A stretch of DNA of 6,310 nucleotides from Limiplasma sp036652695 (GTDB lineage Bacteria > Bacillota > Clostridia > Christensenellales > Aristaeellaceae). Positions 4,589 to 6,310 of this stretch are shown in pieces. The stretch is taken from assembly GCA_036652695.1 (NCBI GenBank), contig JAVVVJ010000100.1, forward strand, positions 1 to 6,310. Reading direction: 5' to 3'. Both the position numbers and the translations under genes were made by a program. Below the pieces are notes generated by a model. That model was not told where the DNA came from. It did no database searches and saw only the letters and a list, made by a program, of their open reading frames with translations. The number at the start of each line of letters is the position of its first letter. Positions within the stretch are counted from its first letter, which is position 1.

Positions 4589-4593
4589 TAACT
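4572..4593. promoter_or_regulatory. Palindromic operator (AGTTATTGA-n4-TCAATAACT) with extra half-site
   Basis: Two perfect 9-base inverted arms flank AATA, covering the -35 box and spacer of the toxin promoter. A third partial half-site, AGTTATT, lies at 4598-4604. This is what a dimeric XRE repressor would bind, so the HigA-like antitoxin is the natural candidate. The site also overlaps a possible forward promoter. Confidence 0.72.
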
Positions 4594-4606
4594 AAAAAGT
4601 TATTAT
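4577..4606 (+). promoter_or_regulatory. Possible divergent forward promoter toward the tape measure gene
   Basis: TTGAAA (4577-4582) and TATTAT (4601-4606) are spaced 18 bases apart, each matching five of six consensus bases. Transcription would start near 4613, about 74 bases before the tape measure start. The stretch is AT-rich, so chance matches are easy; the call is tentative. If real, it shares the operator with the toxin promoter. Confidence 0.33.
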
Positions 4607-4686
4607 TCTGTGAGAAACGGAAACCAAATGCACCATTTGAGCCTATGAGCCGTGTGCAGATCAACTCCGAAAGGATGTGAACTGAC

Positions 4687-6310
4687 ATGGCTGATGGCTC
4701 TATTGTTATTGATACCAAAGTTGATCAGTCCGGGCTGCAAAAGGGCTTGGACGCAATGAAAAGAGGAGTTGCGAGCGCTGGAAAAATAGCGGCGTCTGCC
4801 ATTGCCGCCGCTTCTGCCGCGCTTGCCGCTGGAGGAGTAACCGTTGTCAAGTACGGCTCCGAATACGAAACCTCTATGGCGAAAGCCTCAACGCTGTTTA
4901 GCGATGTGAACGTAGACATCGACAACCTCAACCAAAAGATGCTCTCCATGTCCAGCGAAACAGGAATGGCAGCATCCACGATGGGTGAAGCGCTATACAG
5001 TGCGCTTTCCGCTGGCATACCCGTAGCGGAGGACATGGCGAGCGCTACTGCCTACCTAGAGGATTGCGCAAAGCTCGCCGTCGCCGGATTTACCGACGTA
5101 GATACAGCTGTTGGTGCTACAGCCAAGGTTCTAAACGCCTACAAGATGGATGTGAGCGAAACGGATCGCATCCACAAAATTTTAATGGCTACGCAGAACA
5201 AAGGCATTACAACGGTGGGCGAGTTATCCGCGAGCCTTGCGCAGGTGACGCCTACCGCTGCCGCTATGGGCGTGAGCTTTGAGCAGGTAGGTGCGGCGCT
5301 GGCGACCATGACCGCGCAAGGCACGCCCACCGCGCAGGCGACCACGCAGCTCAACAGCCTGTTTGCAGAGCTTGGCAAAAGCGGAACTGTAGCCGCCGAA
5401 AACCTGAAAAAGGCGACAGAAGGTACGCGGTACGCGGGCATGAGCTTCCAAGACATGATGACTGCGGGCGTTCCGCTGAACGAAGTGCTTGAGCAGATGG
5501 GCGGCTATGCGGATGCGAACGGTCTTTCGCTGCTGGACATGTTCTCATCTATCGAAGCGGGCAAGGCAGCGCTTGCTATGGCTGGTGAAAATGCCGAGCA
5601 GTACACGACAAACCTTGCTGCCATGTCCACGCAAGCCGATATCGTGGACGATGCCTATGCAAAGATGATGGATACGCTTGAGGGACAAGCAAGCCGCCTC
5701 AAAGAGAGCGCGAAGAACCTTGGCATATCCATCTACAACGGCGCAAGCGGCAAGCTCAAGGATATGGCAAAGCTGGGAAACAGCTATATCGACACGCTTC
5801 AAAAGGCTTTTAGCGCTAACGGCTTAAAAGGGCTGACGAGCGCGCTTGGTAACGTGCTGAGCGATGTTGTGTCCAAAGCAAGCGATTTTGCACCGCAGAT
5901 GACTGAGATGGCCGTCGAGCTGATTGACAGCCTTGCTGGCGGTATCGTAGACAACGCCGACAACATTGCGGAGGGAATTGCGGATGCGCTTGAAGCCGCG
6001 ATAAATGGCATGGCACGCATCATCCCCAATATGCTGGCTGCCGGGCTGAAAATCGCAATGAAGCTGGTCGAAGCGATTGTGGACAGTCTGCCAATGCTCA
6101 TACCGCAGGTGATTGAGGCGCTTGTTAATTGCCTTGTTGAGCTGGTTACGAGCATCCCAGATCTCCTGCTGCTTGGGCTCAAGATTGCAAGCGCCATTGC
6201 CGAGGGCATCATCACCTCTATACCAAAGGTGTTTGAAGGCGTGGGAGAGGCGTTCAAGAACCTGTTCACAAGCGCCGACGAGATCGCCGAGGCATACGCA
6301 CAGCAGTTCA
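4687..6310 (+). CDS. Phage tail tape measure protein (3' truncated by window)
   Basis: The frame is open from ATG 4687 to the window edge: 541 residues of what is usually a protein of 700 to over 1500. AAGGA at 4671-4675 is 11 bases upstream. It begins MADGSIVIDTKVDQSGLQKGLDAMK, the usual opening of Firmicute tape measures, then an Ala-rich helix and the PhageMin_Tail core: KYGSEYETSMAKAS (from about 55), the ETGMAAS and ALYSALSAGIP region (near 94-115), a VAGFTD turn and AAMGVSFEQVGAALATMTAQGTP (about 192-214). A long hydrophobic helical stretch follows at about 439-520, with recurring IP-centred turns typical of tape measures. The protein sets tail length, is threaded in the tube and ejected with DNA. 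It is separated from the chaperone genes by the inverted toxin-antitoxin cassette. Confidence 0.93.
   Translation, partial: MADGSIVIDTKVDQSGLQKGLDAMKRGVASAGKIAASAIAAASAALAAGGVTVVKYGSEYETSMAKASTLFSDVNVDIDNLNQKMLSMSSETGMAASTMGEALYSALSAGIPVAEDMASATAYLEDCAKLAVAGFTDVDTAVGATAKVLNAYKMDVSETDRIHKILMATQNKGITTVGELSASLAQVTPTAAAMGVSFEQVGAALATMTAQGTPTAQATTQLNSLFAELGKSGTVAAENLKKATEGTRYAGMSFQDMMTAGVPLNEVLEQMGGYADANGLSLLDMFSSIEAGKAALAMAGENAEQYTTNLAAMSTQADIVDDAYAKMMDTLEGQASRLKESAKNLGISIYNGASGKLKDMAKLGNSYIDTLQKAFSANGLKGLTSALGNVLSDVVSKASDFAPQMTEMAVELIDSLAGGIVDNADNIAEGIADALEAAINGMARIIPNMLAAGLKIAMKLVEAIVDSLPMLIPQVIEALVNCLVELVTSIPDLLLLGLKIASAIAEGIITSIPKVFEGVGEAFKNLFTSADEIAEAYAQQF

Noticed and set aside
3750..4659. 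GTGTGCAG direct repeat (3750-3757 and 4652-4659) as a target-site duplication flanking the cassette
   Set aside because: Eight matching bases between two flanks of this length are easily due to chance, and the copies do not abut the cassette ends.
4455..4718. Minus-strand open frame of 87 codons over the operator region
   Set aside because: It runs through promoter and operator and antisense to the tape measure start, with no ribosome site or family pattern.

Overview
This window looks like part of the late structural (head-tail joining and tail) operon of a siphovirus or prophage from a Firmicute, probably a gut Clostridia host. Three things suggest this: strong AGGAGG-type Shine-Dalgarno sites, a moderately GC-rich composition, and a gene order and protein families typical of A118/TP901-1-like phages. 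No host gene, integrase or attachment site is visible, so free phage and prophage cannot be told apart here.

Layout on the + strand. The C-terminal end of a coiled-coil protein (1-141) is followed by a tightly coupled run of four genes: a gp6-like head-tail connector (156-587), a probable head-closure/adaptor protein (577-990), a Minor_capsid_2-type HK97-gp10-like protein (987-1328) and a probable tail terminator (1325-1741). A 192-base gap then carries two near-identical copies of a ~75-base element with GC-rich hairpins, a third hairpin lying between them. The major tail tube gene (1934-2422) follows and is closed by a strong hairpin with a short T-rich tail. Next come a tail-assembly-chaperone-like gene (2481-2909), a Gp15-family gene (2906-3502), a 66-residue zinc-ribbon protein (3499-3699), and, after an interruption, the 5' part of the tape measure gene (4687 to the window end).

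The interruption (about 3700-4686) holds a complete toxin-antitoxin pair on the opposite strand: a HigB/Gp49-type RelE-superfamily toxin (4534-4175) and an XRE-type HigA-like antitoxin (4178-3876). It has its own near-consensus promoter overlapped by a perfect 9+9 inverted repeat, in a 70-base stretch with only 18 G/C. This is a moron-like accessory cassette inside a morphogenesis operon. A possible forward promoter overlaps the same operator and could supply the tape measure gene. The flanks may keep fragments of a phage gene split by the insertion.

How the parts work together: the connector, adaptor, gp10-like and terminator proteins close the filled head and join it to the tail. The major tail protein polymerises around the tape measure, helped by the two chaperone-position proteins. 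The repeat element and the terminator-like hairpin bracket the tail tube gene and could tune its output. The toxin-antitoxin pair is not structural and probably acts in the lysogen, for maintenance or against competing phages. I see nothing that amounts to a wholly new multi-gene system. The duplicated structured element before the tail tube gene and the antisense toxin-antitoxin insertion are the most unusual signals.
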